Shown here: positions 17,270 to 26,260 of the stretch, piece after piece
Numbering within the stretch: the first letter of the stretch is position 1
How the letters are laid out: every line of letters starts with the position of its first letter
NCBI RefSeq assembly: GCF_027587205.1
Contig: NZ_JAPDOD010000047.1
Location: 4,191-68,190 of the forward strand
Origin: Solirubrobacter ginsenosidimutans
Lineage (GTDB): Bacteria; Actinomycetota; Thermoleophilia; Solirubrobacterales; Solirubrobacteraceae
Reading direction: 5' to 3'
Length of the DNA: 64,000 nt
Program-made: the position numbers and the translations under genes
Notes under the pieces: generated by a model
The model's database searches: none
What the model saw: only the letters and a program-made list of their open reading frames with translations
What the model was told of the DNA's origin: nothing

Positions 17270-18331
17270 ATGCCCGAACCTGCGCAAATCCCCGCCCCGC
17301 AGGCGCCGGTGCCGGTGGCGGCTCCGGCGGCCGCGCCCTTCGTGGGCGCGCTGCCCGACAGCCAGGTCGACGCGGTGCTCTCGCTGCAGCGCACAGCCGG
17401 AAATCGGGCCACCGGCCGCGCGCTGGGCCGCAAACCGGACGAACGCACCGAGGAGATCGATCGTCACGCCGCGGACGTCGGCGCCGGGCTCGCCCAGGAC
17501 ACCGCCGACGCGCACGACACCGCCTTCGCCGAGCTCGCCAAACTCGACATGAAGATGCTGCTCGACGTGCTCGCGCGGATGCGGCAGCAGGGAACGCTGC
17601 ACACCGTCGCGGAGGAGCTCGGGGCGGCATCGATCTCCGACGCCGACCGCAACCGCATCCAGAGCGCCCTCGACGCGCTGCAGGGCCGCGCCGGGAGCGG
17701 CGAGGGCGACGTCAACCAACTGGCCACCGGCGAGCGCGACGCGGTCGGCGAGTTCGGCCCCGCCAAGCCCGGCACCAGCGGCGACGACCCCGACGGCAAC
17801 ACCTACGTGGTCTACGACGGCCAGATCAAGACGTACTTCATGACCAAGGTCGACAAGGCGCGGCGCTCCTCGGTCTGGCTGGCCAACAACCCCGGCAACT
17901 CCGACGAGCTCGGCGGCATGGGACTCGGGACCGGCATGAAGTGGGGCAAGCACACGTTCGCGATCTTCCCGTCCATGGCCGCCGGGCGCAAAGCGCTGTT
18001 CGCGAAGATCGAGACCAAGCCGAACCTGAAGGCCTACCTGAACTACCACCTCGGCCAGCAGACGGACGGGACCTTCCCCGAGGGCAACGACCCCGACGCC
18101 TACCTCAAGCACATCCAGGCGAAGGCCCCTTGGGTGCAGTACGCGACCACCCCGCAGGAGATCAAGGACAAGAACGCTGTCGAGGACCTGCTGGACGGCT
18201 TCATGAACGCCGAGGGAATCACGCCGGGCACCGTCCTGAGCACCGGGGCCACCGTCAGCGCGAGCATGTCCCCCGCTGAGCAGAAGACGATGACGTTCTA
18301 CCTGAAGCTGCTGGGCGTGCGGGCTAACTGA
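17270..18331 (+). CDS. LQRxxGNRA-motif protein with a phage P5/muramidase-like C-terminal domain (eCIS-associated type)
   Basis: 353 residues from ATG 17270 (CAGACT lies 7 nt upstream). A Pro/Ala-rich start is followed at about residues 34-50 by VLSLQRTAGNRAT, the motif found in many DUF4157 and other proteins linked to extracellular contractile injection systems. A helical middle part follows. Residues about 190-320 contain WLANNPGNSDELGG, HTFAIFPSMAAGRKAL and a YLKHI segment, resembling the NNPGN-type domain of phage structural or muramidase proteins. No signal peptide and no tail-sheath, baseplate or AAA genes are in the window, so it is an orphan. The function is an inference. The 3' end overlaps pfkB by 8 bp, converging. 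Confidence 0.7.
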   Translation: MPEPAQIPAPQAPVPVAAPAAAPFVGALPDSQVDAVLSLQRTAGNRATGRALGRKPDERTEEIDRHAADVGAGLAQDTADAHDTAFAELAKLDMKMLLDVLARMRQQGTLHTVAEELGAASISDADRNRIQSALDALQGRAGSGEGDVNQLATGERDAVGEFGPAKPGTSGDDPDGNTYVVYDGQIKTYFMTKVDKARRSSVWLANNPGNSDELGGMGLGTGMKWGKHTFAIFPSMAAGRKALFAKIETKPNLKAYLNYHLGQQTDGTFPEGNDPDAYLKHIQAKAPWVQYATTPQEIKDKNAVEDLLDGFMNAEGITPGTVLSTGATVSASMSPAEQKTMTFYLKLLGVRAN

Positions 18332-19289
18332 CGACGGTCGGGCGCTCGACCTCGATCTCGCCCAGCAGTCGCTCCACCCGCTCGGGGTCCACGAGGCCGG
18401 CGCCGAGGTGCTGGGTCGACTCGGCGCCGCAGGCCACGCCGAACGCGAGCGAGTCCTCGACGGACTTGCCGAGGTAGCGGGAAGCCACGAAACCGGCGAG
18501 GAAGGCGTCGCCGGACCCGACGGTGGCCCGGGGCTCGATCGCTCCGCCGCGCACGCGGACGCGGTACAGGGAGGGCTCGGAGGACCCGTCGCCCGGCAGC
18601 ATGCGCGCGAAGCAGCCGTCGGTCATCGTCATGATCGCCTCGCGAGCGCCCAGCTCGCAGATCTCGCCGACGGCGTACGTGCGGTCCTCGTCGTCGTTGA
18701 ACTCGTGCCCGACGAGCTCCTCGGCCTCGAGCACGTTCGGCGAGACGATGTTCGGCTCCGAGCGCACCGCACGGCGCATCGGGTCGCCGTCGGTGTCGAC
18801 CACGGTCGTGACGTTCAGCCGGCGCAGCTCGCGGATCAGGAACGCGTAGATGTCCGTGTCCACGTCACGCGGCAGCGAACCCGCGAAGACGCACACGCTC
18901 GCGCCCTTGGCGAGGTAGAGCAGCTTGTCCACGAACAGCTCGACCTCGTGCGGCGTGACCTTCGGCCCGCGCTCGTTGATCTCGGTCTGCTCGCCCGTGG
19001 TGGGATCGATCACGGCCGTGTTGGTGCGCGACTCCTCGCCGATGCGGACGAAGTCGCTCAGCACCGACAGCTGCGTGAGCTGGTCGACGATGCGCGTGCC
19101 CGTCGCCCCGCCGGCCAACCCGGTGGCGATCACCGGCGCGCCGAGCGTCTTGAGCACGCGGGCGACGTTGACGCCCTTCCCGCCCGGCATCGTCGTCTGC
19201 TCGACCGTCCGGTGGCGGCGGCCGAGGCGGAAGTTGGGCACCGACAGGGTCTTGTCGATGGCGGTATTGAGCGTGACGGTGACGATCAT
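18324..19289 (-). CDS. pfkB: PfkB-family carbohydrate kinase (1-phosphofructokinase-like)
   Basis: 321 residues. It begins IVTVTLNTAIDKTLSV, has the PfkB motif 1 (MPGGKGVNVARVLKTLG) and motif 2 with the catalytic Asp (ATVGSGDAFLAGF). The overall shape fits the FruK/LacC branch that phosphorylates fructose-1-phosphate or tagatose-6-phosphate; the substrate is not certain. The ATG at 19289 overlaps the stop of the carboxypeptidase gene (ATGA), so it is the last gene of the pyrF-LysM-carboxypeptidase run. Confidence 0.9.
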   Translation of the reverse strand: MIVTVTLNTAIDKTLSVPNFRLGRRHRTVEQTTMPGGKGVNVARVLKTLGAPVIATGLAGGATGTRIVDQLTQLSVLSDFVRIGEESRTNTAVIDPTTGEQTEINERGPKVTPHEVELFVDKLLYLAKGASVCVFAGSLPRDVDTDIYAFLIRELRRLNVTTVVDTDGDPMRRAVRSEPNIVSPNVLEAEELVGHEFNDDEDRTYAVGEICELGAREAIMTMTDGCFARMLPGDGSSEPSLYRVRVRGGAIEPRATVGSGDAFLAGFVASRYLGKSVEDSLAFGVACGAESTQHLGAGLVDPERVERLLGEIEVERPTVVS

Positions 19290-20533
19290 GCGGCGCTCGT
19301 CTGGCGGTGTCGACGGCCGCGCGTGATTCGCGCGCGGCGCCGAGCCGCCAGCAGGACCGTAGCGAGAACGACCGCCAATGCGACGCCGATGATCAACAAC
19401 GGGCTCGACGCCGCCGACTTGGTCTTGTCCTTGATCTGGGCCGCGGGCACGGCCGCCTGGGCGATCAGCGGGACCGTGGCGACGAGTTTGCCGTTCTGGG
19501 TGACGTCGACCTTCCCGAGCCGCTGGCCGCTGCGGATCGGCCCCTCGACGACGCGCGGCGCCTCGACGTCGACCTTGACCGCCGCGCGATGCCCGCGCAG
19601 GACGATCCGCCGGATCGTGCGATCGGGGACGAGCTTGAGCTCGGCGCCGGCGCGGAAGCGGATCTGCGCGGTCGCCATCGGGTGGCCCTCGATCACCGCG
19701 CGAATGCGCTGGAAGCGCGGGAAGGCCCACTTGTAGAGCGCCATCGTGTCGGCGTCGCGCGCGGACTCGGTCGGCGTGGCCAGCACCGCGCTGATCAGCT
19801 GCACGCCGCTGCGGCTGGCGCTGCCCACCAGGACGTAGCCCGCGCCGTGGGTGTGGCCGGTCTTGACGCCGTTGACGTAGGCGTACTTCTGGAGCAGCGT
19901 GTTGCTGTTGCGGAACGTGCGCGGGTGATCGCCCGTCTTGAGCGTGCCGCTCGGCGAGTCCACGATCTTCTTGAAGAACTTGTTCGTGCGCAGGACCGTC
20001 GCGAGCGTGACGAGGTCGCGCGCGCTGGAGTAGTTGCCCGGGGCGTCCAGGCCGATCGGGTTCGTGTAGTGCGTGTGGGTGAGGCCGAGTTGCTTGGCGC
20101 GGCGGTTCATCTCGCGCACGAAGGCCTTCGTCGTGCCGGACACACCCTGCGCGAGCGCCATCGCGGCGTCGTTGCCGGACTCCAGCAGCAGGCCGCGCAT
20201 GAGATCGCTGACCTTCATCCGCTCGCCCGGCAGCAGGCCGATCTGGGACTCGATCGGCGCCGGCCGGTAGCTGGAGGCCTTGTACGTGTCGCTGAGCTTG
20301 GCCTCCTCGAGCACGAGGAGCGCGGTCATCAGCTTCGTCGTCGAGCCGATCTGCCGTTCCTGGTCGGCGTTGCGGGCGCACGCCACCGTGCCCGTGGAGA
20401 CTTCGATCACGATCGCGCTCGGAGCCTTGGCGGCCGACGGGCAGTCCGGGACCTTCGCGGCCTGCGCCGAAGCGGGTATGAGCAGTGCGAGCCCCGTCAG
20501 GAGGGCCGCACCCATGCCTCCGGCGCGCCTCAC
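19286..20533 (-). CDS. D-alanyl-D-alanine carboxypeptidase (penicillin-binding protein, S11 family)
   Basis: 415 residues. Signal peptide (MGAALLTGLALLIPASAQA), then the serine-peptidase motifs SxxK (GSTTKLM), SGN (LLESGNDAAMAL) and KTG (VNGVKTGHTHGAG), a DacA-type C-terminal beta domain, and a C-terminal membrane anchor (SPLLIIGVALAVVLATVLLAARRR) with a basic tail. It trims pentapeptide stems of peptidoglycan from the outer face of the membrane. The GTG at 20533 overlaps the LysM stop (GTGA); ATG 20515 is an alternative. It overlaps pfkB by 4 nt. Confidence 0.93.
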   Translation of the reverse strand: MRRAGGMGAALLTGLALLIPASAQAAKVPDCPSAAKAPSAIVIEVSTGTVACARNADQERQIGSTTKLMTALLVLEEAKLSDTYKASSYRPAPIESQIGLLPGERMKVSDLMRGLLLESGNDAAMALAQGVSGTTKAFVREMNRRAKQLGLTHTHYTNPIGLDAPGNYSSARDLVTLATVLRTNKFFKKIVDSPSGTLKTGDHPRTFRNSNTLLQKYAYVNGVKTGHTHGAGYVLVGSASRSGVQLISAVLATPTESARDADTMALYKWAFPRFQRIRAVIEGHPMATAQIRFRAGAELKLVPDRTIRRIVLRGHRAAVKVDVEAPRVVEGPIRSGQRLGKVDVTQNGKLVATVPLIAQAAVPAAQIKDKTKSAASSPLLIIGVALAVVLATVLLAARRRARITRGRRHRQTSAA

Positions 20534-20853
20534 CTGCTGAGCCTGAGCTTCTGGCCCGGTGAGAGGGTTTCCGCGTTGGGGTTGAGTTGGTTCAGGGTCT
20601 CGAGCGACACGCCGGTCTTCTCCGCGATGCCGGACAGGGTGTCGCCCGACTTGACCGTGTAGGTCTTGCGCTTCTTCTTCGAAGACGACGAGGACTTCTT
20701 CTTCGAAGTGCTCGTCGCCGTGGCCGTCGCGGTCGCGTTGCCGTTGGAGGTTCCGCCTGTGCTGTCCCGGCCGTCCTGGACCAGGGAATACAACGCGAAG
20801 GAGAAGGCGATGAGCGCAATGGGCGCGAGGAACCGCGCAGGGTTGCGACGCAT
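20530..20853 (-). CDS. Membrane-anchored LysM protein
   Basis: 107 residues from ATG 20853 (12 nt after the pyrF stop). One transmembrane segment (APIALIAFSFALYSLV), an extracellular low-complexity linker rich in Ser, Thr, Ala and Lys, and a single C-terminal LysM domain (YTVKSGDTLSGIAEKTGVS ... LNQLNPNAETLSPGQKLRL). LysM binds the glycan of peptidoglycan. It overlaps the carboxypeptidase gene by 4 nt, which suggests the two products act together at the wall. Confidence 0.85.
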   Translation of the reverse strand: MRRNPARFLAPIALIAFSFALYSLVQDGRDSTGGTSNGNATATATATSTSKKKSSSSSKKKRKTYTVKSGDTLSGIAEKTGVSLETLNQLNPNAETLSPGQKLRLSR

Positions 20854-20864
20854 CCCGAGCAATT

Positions 20865-21899
20865 CTATCCGAGGCTCCACGCCTGTTCGCGTAGGCGCTC
20901 CGCCTCTTTGCGGGCGGCATCGGGTGGGGATGAGCCGGAGTTCTGGTGTGCGTTGGCGATCGAGCGCGAGGACGTGATCAACCCTCCGGCGCGGCCAGGA
21001 GCGAACGCGGGCGCGAGCGCGGCCACGTCGCCTCCCTGGGCGCCGATGCCGGGCAGCAGGAACGGTGTGTGCGGCATCAGCTCGCGCAGCCGGGCGAGGT
21101 GCTGCGGCTCGGTCGCGCCGGTGACGGCGCCGACGTCCTTGAGGCCGGACGGCCCTTCGTCGCCCAGTTCGTCGACGAGCTGCGCGAGGCGCTCCCAGAG
21201 CCGCTCGCCCGTCGCGAGCTCGAGGTCCAGGATGTCGGCGGCGCCCGGGTTGGACGTGCGCACGAGGACGAACGCGCCGGCGTTGGCGGCCCGCGCGGAC
21301 GCGATCATCGGCGCGAGCGCGTCGCGGCCGAGCAGCGGGTTGGCCGTGAAGGCGTCGGCGAGCAGCCCGCTGACGGGGCCGAACGGCGAAGGTGTGCTGG
21401 AGACGAGCGCCTGGCCGTAGGCCGCCGCGGTGACGGGGACGTCGCCGCGCTTGCCGTCGGCGAGGACCAGCAGGCCGCGGGAGCGCGCGTGCTCGCAGAC
21501 ATGCTCGAGCGCGAGCCAGCCGGGTGCGCCGAGACGCTCGAAGCAGGCCAACTGGGGCTTCACGGCGACGACCGCGGGGGCCGCCGCGTCGACCAGCGCA
21601 CGGCAGTGCGCGAGCACTGCCGCCGCGGTCTCCAGGCGGGAGATGACGCCCGCGGCTCTGGAGCCGCTGGGCGTCTCGCCCACGCCCCCGGCCGCGTCCT
21701 CGGCCTCTGAGAGCGTGGACGCGAGCCGTGCCCGCGCCTCACTCGTGGCCTCGACCGCCGCCGGCCACAACTTGGCCGGATCGGGGTCGATCCCGAGAAC
21801 GATCTGCGATTCGCGGGCGGCGACCGCTTCTGTGAGGCGATCACCGAAGTTGGGACGGGGGGCCGGGCGGCCGCTGCCGTTGCCGTGTCGCGCGGTCAC
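20865..21899 (-). CDS. pyrF: Orotidine-5'-phosphate decarboxylase, type 2
   Basis: Converts OMP to UMP. 344 residues, longer than type 1 enzymes and typical of the PyrF2 class of actinobacteria. Key motifs: VLGIDPDPAKLWP, AVVAVKPQLACFERLG, and the catalytic LADGKRGDVPVTAAAYG, with a phosphate-binding PGIGAQGGD near the C-terminus. The start is a GTG with ~15 unconserved residues. It is the first gene of the run pyrF, LysM protein, carboxypeptidase, pfkB. Confidence 0.94.
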   Translation of the reverse strand: MTARHGNGSGRPAPRPNFGDRLTEAVAARESQIVLGIDPDPAKLWPAAVEATSEARARLASTLSEAEDAAGGVGETPSGSRAAGVISRLETAAAVLAHCRALVDAAAPAVVAVKPQLACFERLGAPGWLALEHVCEHARSRGLLVLADGKRGDVPVTAAAYGQALVSSTPSPFGPVSGLLADAFTANPLLGRDALAPMIASARAANAGAFVLVRTSNPGAADILDLELATGERLWERLAQLVDELGDEGPSGLKDVGAVTGATEPQHLARLRELMPHTPFLLPGIGAQGGDVAALAPAFAPGRAGGLITSSRSIANAHQNSGSSPPDAARKEAERLREQAWSLG

Positions 21900-21930
21900 T
21901 GGCTGCGCAGGATGCTCATCGCCCGGTCGG

Positions 21931-21959
21931 GCGCCGGCGGTGTTTCCACCGGCGCCCCT
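21931..21959 (-). terminator. Hairpin downstream of the HU gene
   Basis: A 12-bp stem with one mismatch (GGGCGCCGGCGG against CCACCGGCGCCC) around TGTTT, starting about 10 bp past the HU stop. It separates the HU gene from pyrF. No U-tract follows on the minus strand. Confidence 0.55.
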
Positions 21960-21968
21960 CGAGGCGTG

Positions 21969-22241
21969 TTACTTGACGGCCTTCTTGAGGCCGGAGCCGG
22001 CCGTGAAGCGCGGCACCTTGCTGGCGGCGATTGTCATGGTCTCGCCGGTGCGCGGATTGCGACCCTCGCGGGCGCCGCGCTCAGCGACGTGGAACTTGCC
22101 GAAACCGGTGAAGTTGACTTCCTCGCCTGCACCCAGAGCGGCCTCGACCGAAGAGATCACGGCATCGACCGCGGATCCGGCGTCCTTCTTGCTCAGACCG
22201 CTCGCTGCTGCGACTCGATCGACGAACTCGTTCTTCGTCAT
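21969..22241 (-). CDS. hup: HU-family DNA-binding protein
   Basis: 90 residues: MTKNEFVDRVAAASGLSKKDA, the dimer core, the DNA-binding arm region GFGKFHVAERGAREGRNPRTGE and the closing PRFTAGSGLKKAV. This is the compact HU form without the lysine-rich tail seen in mycobacteria. A strong AGGAGG lies 6 nt before ATG 22241. It is a nucleoid protein expected to be highly expressed; the 157-bp upstream gap, relatively AT-rich for this genome, should hold its promoter. Confidence 0.96.
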   Translation of the reverse strand: MTKNEFVDRVAAASGLSKKDAGSAVDAVISSVEAALGAGEEVNFTGFGKFHVAERGAREGRNPRTGETMTIAASKVPRFTAGSGLKKAVK

Positions 22242-22398
22242 GCGTCCTCCTGTGTATCCCGGGGGATTGGGGTGGATGGCCGAAGCTAACAGTGGGTTCG
22301 GACGGGGTTGGGGGTTTCTCGTCGAAAAACCCGCAATTTGCGACATTTCCGCGCAGTAATTCAGACCTTTTCTTGGCTCTGCGGCGCCGAAAATGCTG

Positions 22399-22764
22399 TT
22401 AGACGGCGCGTAAAACAGCGCTGACGAGGGGGTCGTCGAGGCGCTGCGGAGGGCCCGTCGGCGACGTTTGGCCACCCAGCGCGGAGAGTGCGGTCTCCAG
22501 GTCGAGGCGGGTGACTCGGGGGAGCGCGAACGGGCCCGTGACGACGACGATCGTGTGCCGCTCGTCGCGCGCCGCGAACACCGCGCCGCGGGCCGTCCCC
22601 CCTTCGAGGTGCGGCGCGTCCGGCAGGGCGCGCGCCGCCTCGGCCAGCGCGGCCGGGCCGGCCAGGTGCTCCCCGCCGGCGCCGAGGACGATTCCGGCGC
22701 GGATATCCGCGCTGAGAGCGGTGATGAACTCGAGCGCGAGCGCGGGTGTCAGGGACGCCGTCAT
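22399..22764 (-). CDS. Small Roadblock/LC7-like protein
   Basis: 121 residues from ATG 22764. The pattern ADIRAGIVLGAGGEHLAG, then GAVFAARDERHTIVVVTGPFALP and a closing DLETALSALGG helix resembles Roadblock/LC7 domains, which regulate small GTPases or act as scaffolds in bacteria. The match is by shape and a few motifs only. It diverges from the 47-residue membrane protein gene with 27 bp between starts. Confidence 0.55.
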   Translation of the reverse strand: MTASLTPALALEFITALSADIRAGIVLGAGGEHLAGPAALAEAARALPDAPHLEGGTARGAVFAARDERHTIVVVTGPFALPRVTRLDLETALSALGGQTSPTGPPQRLDDPLVSAVLRAV

Positions 22765-22791
22765 CGCCGTCCGCGACAATAGAGCGCGGTC

Positions 22792-22935
22792 ATGTCTCAA
22801 CTCGCCCGCATTTCCTGGCTCGTCACCGTCGGCATCTGCCTGATCACGGCGGTGATCCTCTTGATCTCCGGCTACGACGGCTACGCGGGCGTGACGCTCG
22901 CGGTCGCCATCGCCGCGGGGATCAATCTCACCTGA
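22792..22935 (+). CDS. 47-residue membrane protein
   Basis: A short frame from ATG 22792 to TGA 22933-22935. Two hydrophobic segments (residues about 7-24 and 31-45) with a SGYDGYAG turn between them. Codon use is strongly GC3-biased like real genes here. It converges on and overlaps the cation efflux gene by 8 bp. No family recognised. Confidence 0.5.
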   Translation: MSQLARISWLVTVGICLITAVILLISGYDGYAGVTLAVAIAAGINLT

Positions 22936-23875
22936 GCGCCTCGTCGGGCCGCACGCGGTCCTCGGGCTCGAGGTGGATCAGGACGTCGGCGCCCTGGAGG
23001 TCAGCCTCGATCGAATCCTGCAGCTCGTGCCCGATCCGGTGCGCCTCCTCGAGCGTCGTCCCGTGCGCGAACTGCACGTGCAGGTCGACGTAGCGCCGCG
23101 CGCCCGCCTGGCGGGTGCGCAGCTGGTGGTAGCCGACCACGCCGCGGTCCGAGAAGGACTCGATCGCGCGCCGGATCACCTCGAGCTCCTCGTCCGGCAG
23201 CGCCTCGTCGACGAGCACGCGCAGCGAGCCCATCGTGATCCGCGTGCCGGTGACGACGATCGCCGCCGCGATGATCAGCGCCACCACCGGGTCCAGCCAG
23301 TGCGCGCCCGTGACGCTGACCAGCCCGAGGCCGACCAGCACGCCGATCGACGTGTAGGCGTCGGTGCGCAGGTGGCTCGCGTCGCCGTGCAGGGCGGGTG
23401 AGTTCGTCTCGCGGGCGCGCCTGAAGAGCCAGCTCGACACGGCGAGGTTCGCGGCGCTGGCGACGCCGATCACGACGATGCCGATGCCCAGCCGCTCCAG
23501 GTGCGGGCCGTGGATCAGCGCGCGGATGGCGGCGAAGGCGATCACGGCGCTGCCGGCCAGGATCAGCATGCCCTCGGCCGCCGCGGCGGCGTTCTCGAAC
23601 TTCTCGTGTCCGTAGCGGTGCGAGGCGTCGGCGGGCTCCTCCGCGCGCCGGACCGAGAAGAAGGCGATGAAGCTCGCGAGCAGGTCGATGGCGGAGTGCA
23701 GGGCCTCGGTGAGGATCGCCACCGAGCCCGTGAGGACGCCGGCCACGACCTTCAGCACGATCAGCGCGGTGTTGCTGAGGATCGAGATCGTCGCCGCGCG
23801 GCTGCGCGCGCGGTCGCGCGTCTCCTCGTGTGAGGCCGCGACCGTCCGGTCGCCGTTCAGCGTCCGTCCAGCCAT
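22928..23875 (-). CDS. Cation diffusion facilitator (CDF/FieF-like) divalent metal transporter
   Basis: 315 residues with six predicted membrane helices and a cytosolic C-terminal domain. TM2 carries the metal-site pattern ALHSAIDLLASF and TM5 the HLRTDAYTSIGV pattern, with HRYGHEKFE in the loop between; the C-terminal ZT-dimer domain has YVDLHVQFAHGTTLEEAHRIGHELQ. Such proteins export Zn, Fe or Mn using the proton gradient. It overlaps the rdgB 3' end by 19 bp, so it is translationally linked to the murI-rph-rdgB run. Confidence 0.92.
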   Translation of the reverse strand: MAGRTLNGDRTVAASHEETRDRARSRAATISILSNTALIVLKVVAGVLTGSVAILTEALHSAIDLLASFIAFFSVRRAEEPADASHRYGHEKFENAAAAAEGMLILAGSAVIAFAAIRALIHGPHLERLGIGIVVIGVASAANLAVSSWLFRRARETNSPALHGDASHLRTDAYTSIGVLVGLGLVSVTGAHWLDPVVALIIAAAIVVTGTRITMGSLRVLVDEALPDEELEVIRRAIESFSDRGVVGYHQLRTRQAGARRYVDLHVQFAHGTTLEEAHRIGHELQDSIEADLQGADVLIHLEPEDRVRPDEALR

Positions 23876-24417
23876 GCCAGCAGCTCCCGCGCCGCATGGC
23901 CGCGGTGCGAGATCGCGTCCTTCTCCGCGTCGCTCAGCGCCGCCATCGTGCGCCCGGGTGTCTCGTCAGCGATGAAGATCGGGTCATAACCGAAGCCGCC
24001 CGCGCCGTACGGTGCTTGTGCGAGCGTGCCCTCGCAGCGGCCTTCGAACACGTGCTCCTCGCCGGCGGGCGAGACGTGGGCGATCACGCACACGTAGCGG
24101 GCCCGGCTGCCGGCGGGTGCCTCCCGATGCAGCTTGGCCAGGTTCTCTCCGTCGCTCGCGTCCTCGCCCGCGAACCGGGCGGTGCGCACGCCGGGGCGCC
24201 AGTCGAGCGCCTCGGCCTCGATCCCCGAGTCGTCGGCGAACGCAGGCTGCCCGGTCGCTTGCGCCGCGGCCCTCGCCTTGATCAGCGCGTTCTCGGCGTA
24301 GGTCTCCCCCGTCTCCTCCGGGCTCGCCAGGCCGTCCGGCAGCGGGTCGAACGCCACGCCGGGCAGCAGGCGCGCGAACTCGCGCACCTTGTGATCGTTG
24401 CGTGTGGCGAGGATCAC
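23857..24417 (-). CDS. rdgB: Non-canonical purine NTP pyrophosphatase (XTP/dITP)
   Basis: 186 residues, family-typical. [14 protein letters not shown] substrate-binding start, [14 protein letters not shown], the [12 protein letters not shown] acid cluster, and [20 protein letters not shown]. It removes deaminated purine nucleotides before they enter nucleic acids. The GTG at 24417 overlaps the rph stop by 4 nt (GTGA). rph-rdgB adjacency is widely conserved. Confidence 0.95.
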   Translation of the reverse strand: MILATRNDHKVREFARLLPGVAFDPLPDGLASPEETGETYAENALIKARAAAQATGQPAFADDSGIEAEALDWRPGVRTARFAGEDASDGENLAKLHREAPAGSRARYVCVIAHVSPAGEEHVFEGRCEGTLAQAPYGAGGFGYDPIFIADETPGRTMAALSDAEKDAISHRGHAARELLAWLDGR

Positions 24418-25148
24418 GGCAGCGCCAGCGCGGCTTCCTGCGCGGCCCGCAGGCCTTCGATCCCGGTCTGCGCGAGCGCCAGCAGCTCGTCCAGGTGCGT
24501 GCGCGAGAGCGGCGTCCTCTCGGCCGTCGCCTGGACCTCGACCAGCCCGCCCTCCCCGGTCATGACCACGTTGGCGTCGACCTCCGCCGACGAGTCCTCC
24601 GGATAGTCCAGGTCGAGCATCGGGATCCCGCCCACGACCCCGCACGACACCGCGGCGATGCTCCCGGTGAGCGGGCTGCGCGAGATCAGGCCTTCCTCCT
24701 GCAGCTTGCGCGCCGCGAGGGCGAGCGCGACATACCCACCCGTGATCGCCGCGCAGCGCGTGCCGCCGTCGGCCTCGAGCACGTCGCAGTCGATGTAGAG
24801 CGTGCGCTCGCCCAGCGCCTCGAGGTCGGCGATCCCGCGCAGGCTGCGGCCGATCAGGCGCTGGATCTCGATCCCGCGGCCGTCCTGCTTGCCCCTGGAG
24901 ATGTCGCGCTGCTTGCGCTCGCCCGTGGACGCCGGCAGCATCCCGTACTCGGCGGTCATCCAGCCCTTGCCGCGGCCGGCCATCCACCGCGGGACGGCTT
25001 CCTGCACCGACGCGGTGCAGATCACCCGCGTCCCCCCGCACGAGATCAGCGCCGAGCCGGCCGCCGTCCGGACGAATCCGGGCTCGATCGTCACCGGCCG
25101 AAGCTCGTTCGCCGCCCGCCCGCCGCTCCGTGTGCCTGTCGCCGTCAT
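24414..25148 (-). CDS. rph: Ribonuclease PH
   Basis: Phosphorolytic 3'-5' exoribonuclease that trims tRNA 3' ends. 244 residues: [37 protein letters not shown], the phosphate-binding GRSLR, the [12 protein letters not shown] metal region and [26 protein letters not shown] lies 6 nt before ATG 25148. The 181 bp between rph and murI hold no gene or clear hairpin; a GTTGACGCTCGCT segment there (near 25297) resembles the edge of the repeat families described elsewhere. Confidence 0.96.
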   Translation of the reverse strand: MTATGTRSGGRAANELRPVTIEPGFVRTAAGSALISCGGTRVICTASVQEAVPRWMAGRGKGWMTAEYGMLPASTGERKQRDISRGKQDGRGIEIQRLIGRSLRGIADLEALGERTLYIDCDVLEADGGTRCAAITGGYVALALAARKLQEEGLISRSPLTGSIAAVSCGVVGGIPMLDLDYPEDSSAEVDANVVMTGEGGLVEVQATAERTPLSRTHLDELLALAQTGIEGLRAAQEAALALP

Positions 25149-25329
25149 CGCATCGCTCCTGCGGCTCCGCCGCTTGCCGGGCCGCCGACGGCCAGTTCCG
25201 GGTCGCGCGCCCCCGCGGGCGGGTCCGCCACGCGGGTCCGCGCCTCGCGAGCGCGCCGAACGCAAGGTTCGTCGGGCTCTACCCGATCAAGTTGACGCTC
25301 GCTGCGCGCGGGCGACCGCGGTGGGCGCG

Positions 25330-26208
25330 TCATCGCGGGACCTCGGCGAGCTCGGACGTGAGCGCGACGTGCTCCACCGGGCCGAGGGGAAGCTGGAGAA
25401 AACGGGTGCCCGACGCGCGCAGCGCCTCGGGGTCGCCGGACGTGAGGAACCGGTACTCGCCCTCGGCGGCGGACGGGTTGCCGAGCCCGCGACTGCCGAG
25501 CGCGTGCTCGACCTGCCGGGCGATCGCCGTGCCCGAGCTGACGATCTCGACGCCGCGACCGAGCAGGCGCTGGAGCATCGGGCCGATCAGCGGGTAGTGG
25601 GTGCAGCCGAGGATCACCGTGTCCACCTCCGCCTCACGCAGCGGGCGCGTGTAGTGGCGGACGGCGTCCACGATCCGCTCGTCGAACGGCGAGCCGCGCT
25701 CGATCAGCGGCACCAGCTGCGGGCAGGCGACCCCGACGACGGTCACGAACGGGTCCACCGCCGCGATCGCCTTCTCGTACGCGCCGCTGCGCACCGTCGC
25801 CTCCGTCGCCATGTAGCCCACGCGGCCGTTGCGCGTCTTCGCCACCGCCTGCGCCGCGCCCGGCTGGACGACGCCGAGCACGTCGACCCCGAGCGTGGTC
25901 TGCATCAGCCGCTCGCGCAGCGCGGGCAGCGCGGCCGCCGAAGCGCTGTTGCATGCGACGACGAGCAGCTTGATCCGCCGCGCGAGCAGCTCCTCGGCGA
26001 CCTCGAGCGAGAACGTCTCGATCTCCTCCCGCGGCCGCGGACCGTACGGCAGTCGCGCGGAGTCGGCGAAGTACACGAAGTCCTCGTGCGGCAACTGGAC
26101 GAGTAGCTCGTGCAGCACCGTGAGGCCGCCGACCCCGGAGTCGAACACGCCGACGGGCCGCCGGCGCAGCGCGTCGGGCGCGGACGGGGACACTGGCGGC
26201 GCGGCCAC
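25330..26208 (-). CDS. murI: Glutamate racemase
   Basis: Makes D-glutamate for peptidoglycan. 292 residues from GTG 26208, with the cofactor-independent racemase motifs VGVFDSGVGGLTVLHEL, YFADSARLPYGPR, the first catalytic Cys in VVACNSASAAAL and the second in VILGCTHYPLIGP. On the minus strand CAGACT lies 6 nt before the GTG, a leaderless-type arrangement; ATG 26244 (12 residues longer) is an alternative. Its upstream flank is the large inverted-repeat element. Confidence 0.94.
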   Translation of the reverse strand: MAAPPVSPSAPDALRRRPVGVFDSGVGGLTVLHELLVQLPHEDFVYFADSARLPYGPRPREEIETFSLEVAEELLARRIKLLVVACNSASAAALPALRERLMQTTLGVDVLGVVQPGAAQAVAKTRNGRVGYMATEATVRSGAYEKAIAAVDPFVTVVGVACPQLVPLIERGSPFDERIVDAVRHYTRPLREAEVDTVILGCTHYPLIGPMLQRLLGRGVEIVSSGTAIARQVEHALGSRGLGNPSAAEGEYRFLTSGDPEALRASGTRFLQLPLGPVEHVALTSELAEVPR

Positions 26209-26260
26209 GCCGCCAGTCTGGCACGCGTTGCTGACCCGCCCCATGCCTAGGGACGTCAAA

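Noticed and set aside
19290..20381. An N-terminal extension of the PfkB gene of about 360 codons.
   Set aside because: It is the shadow frame of the carboxypeptidase gene, and the PfkB fold starts at ATG 19289.
25149..25329. The rph-murI gap as a site for an RNA gene.
   Set aside because: No stable cloverleaf, strong hairpin or promoter was visible.
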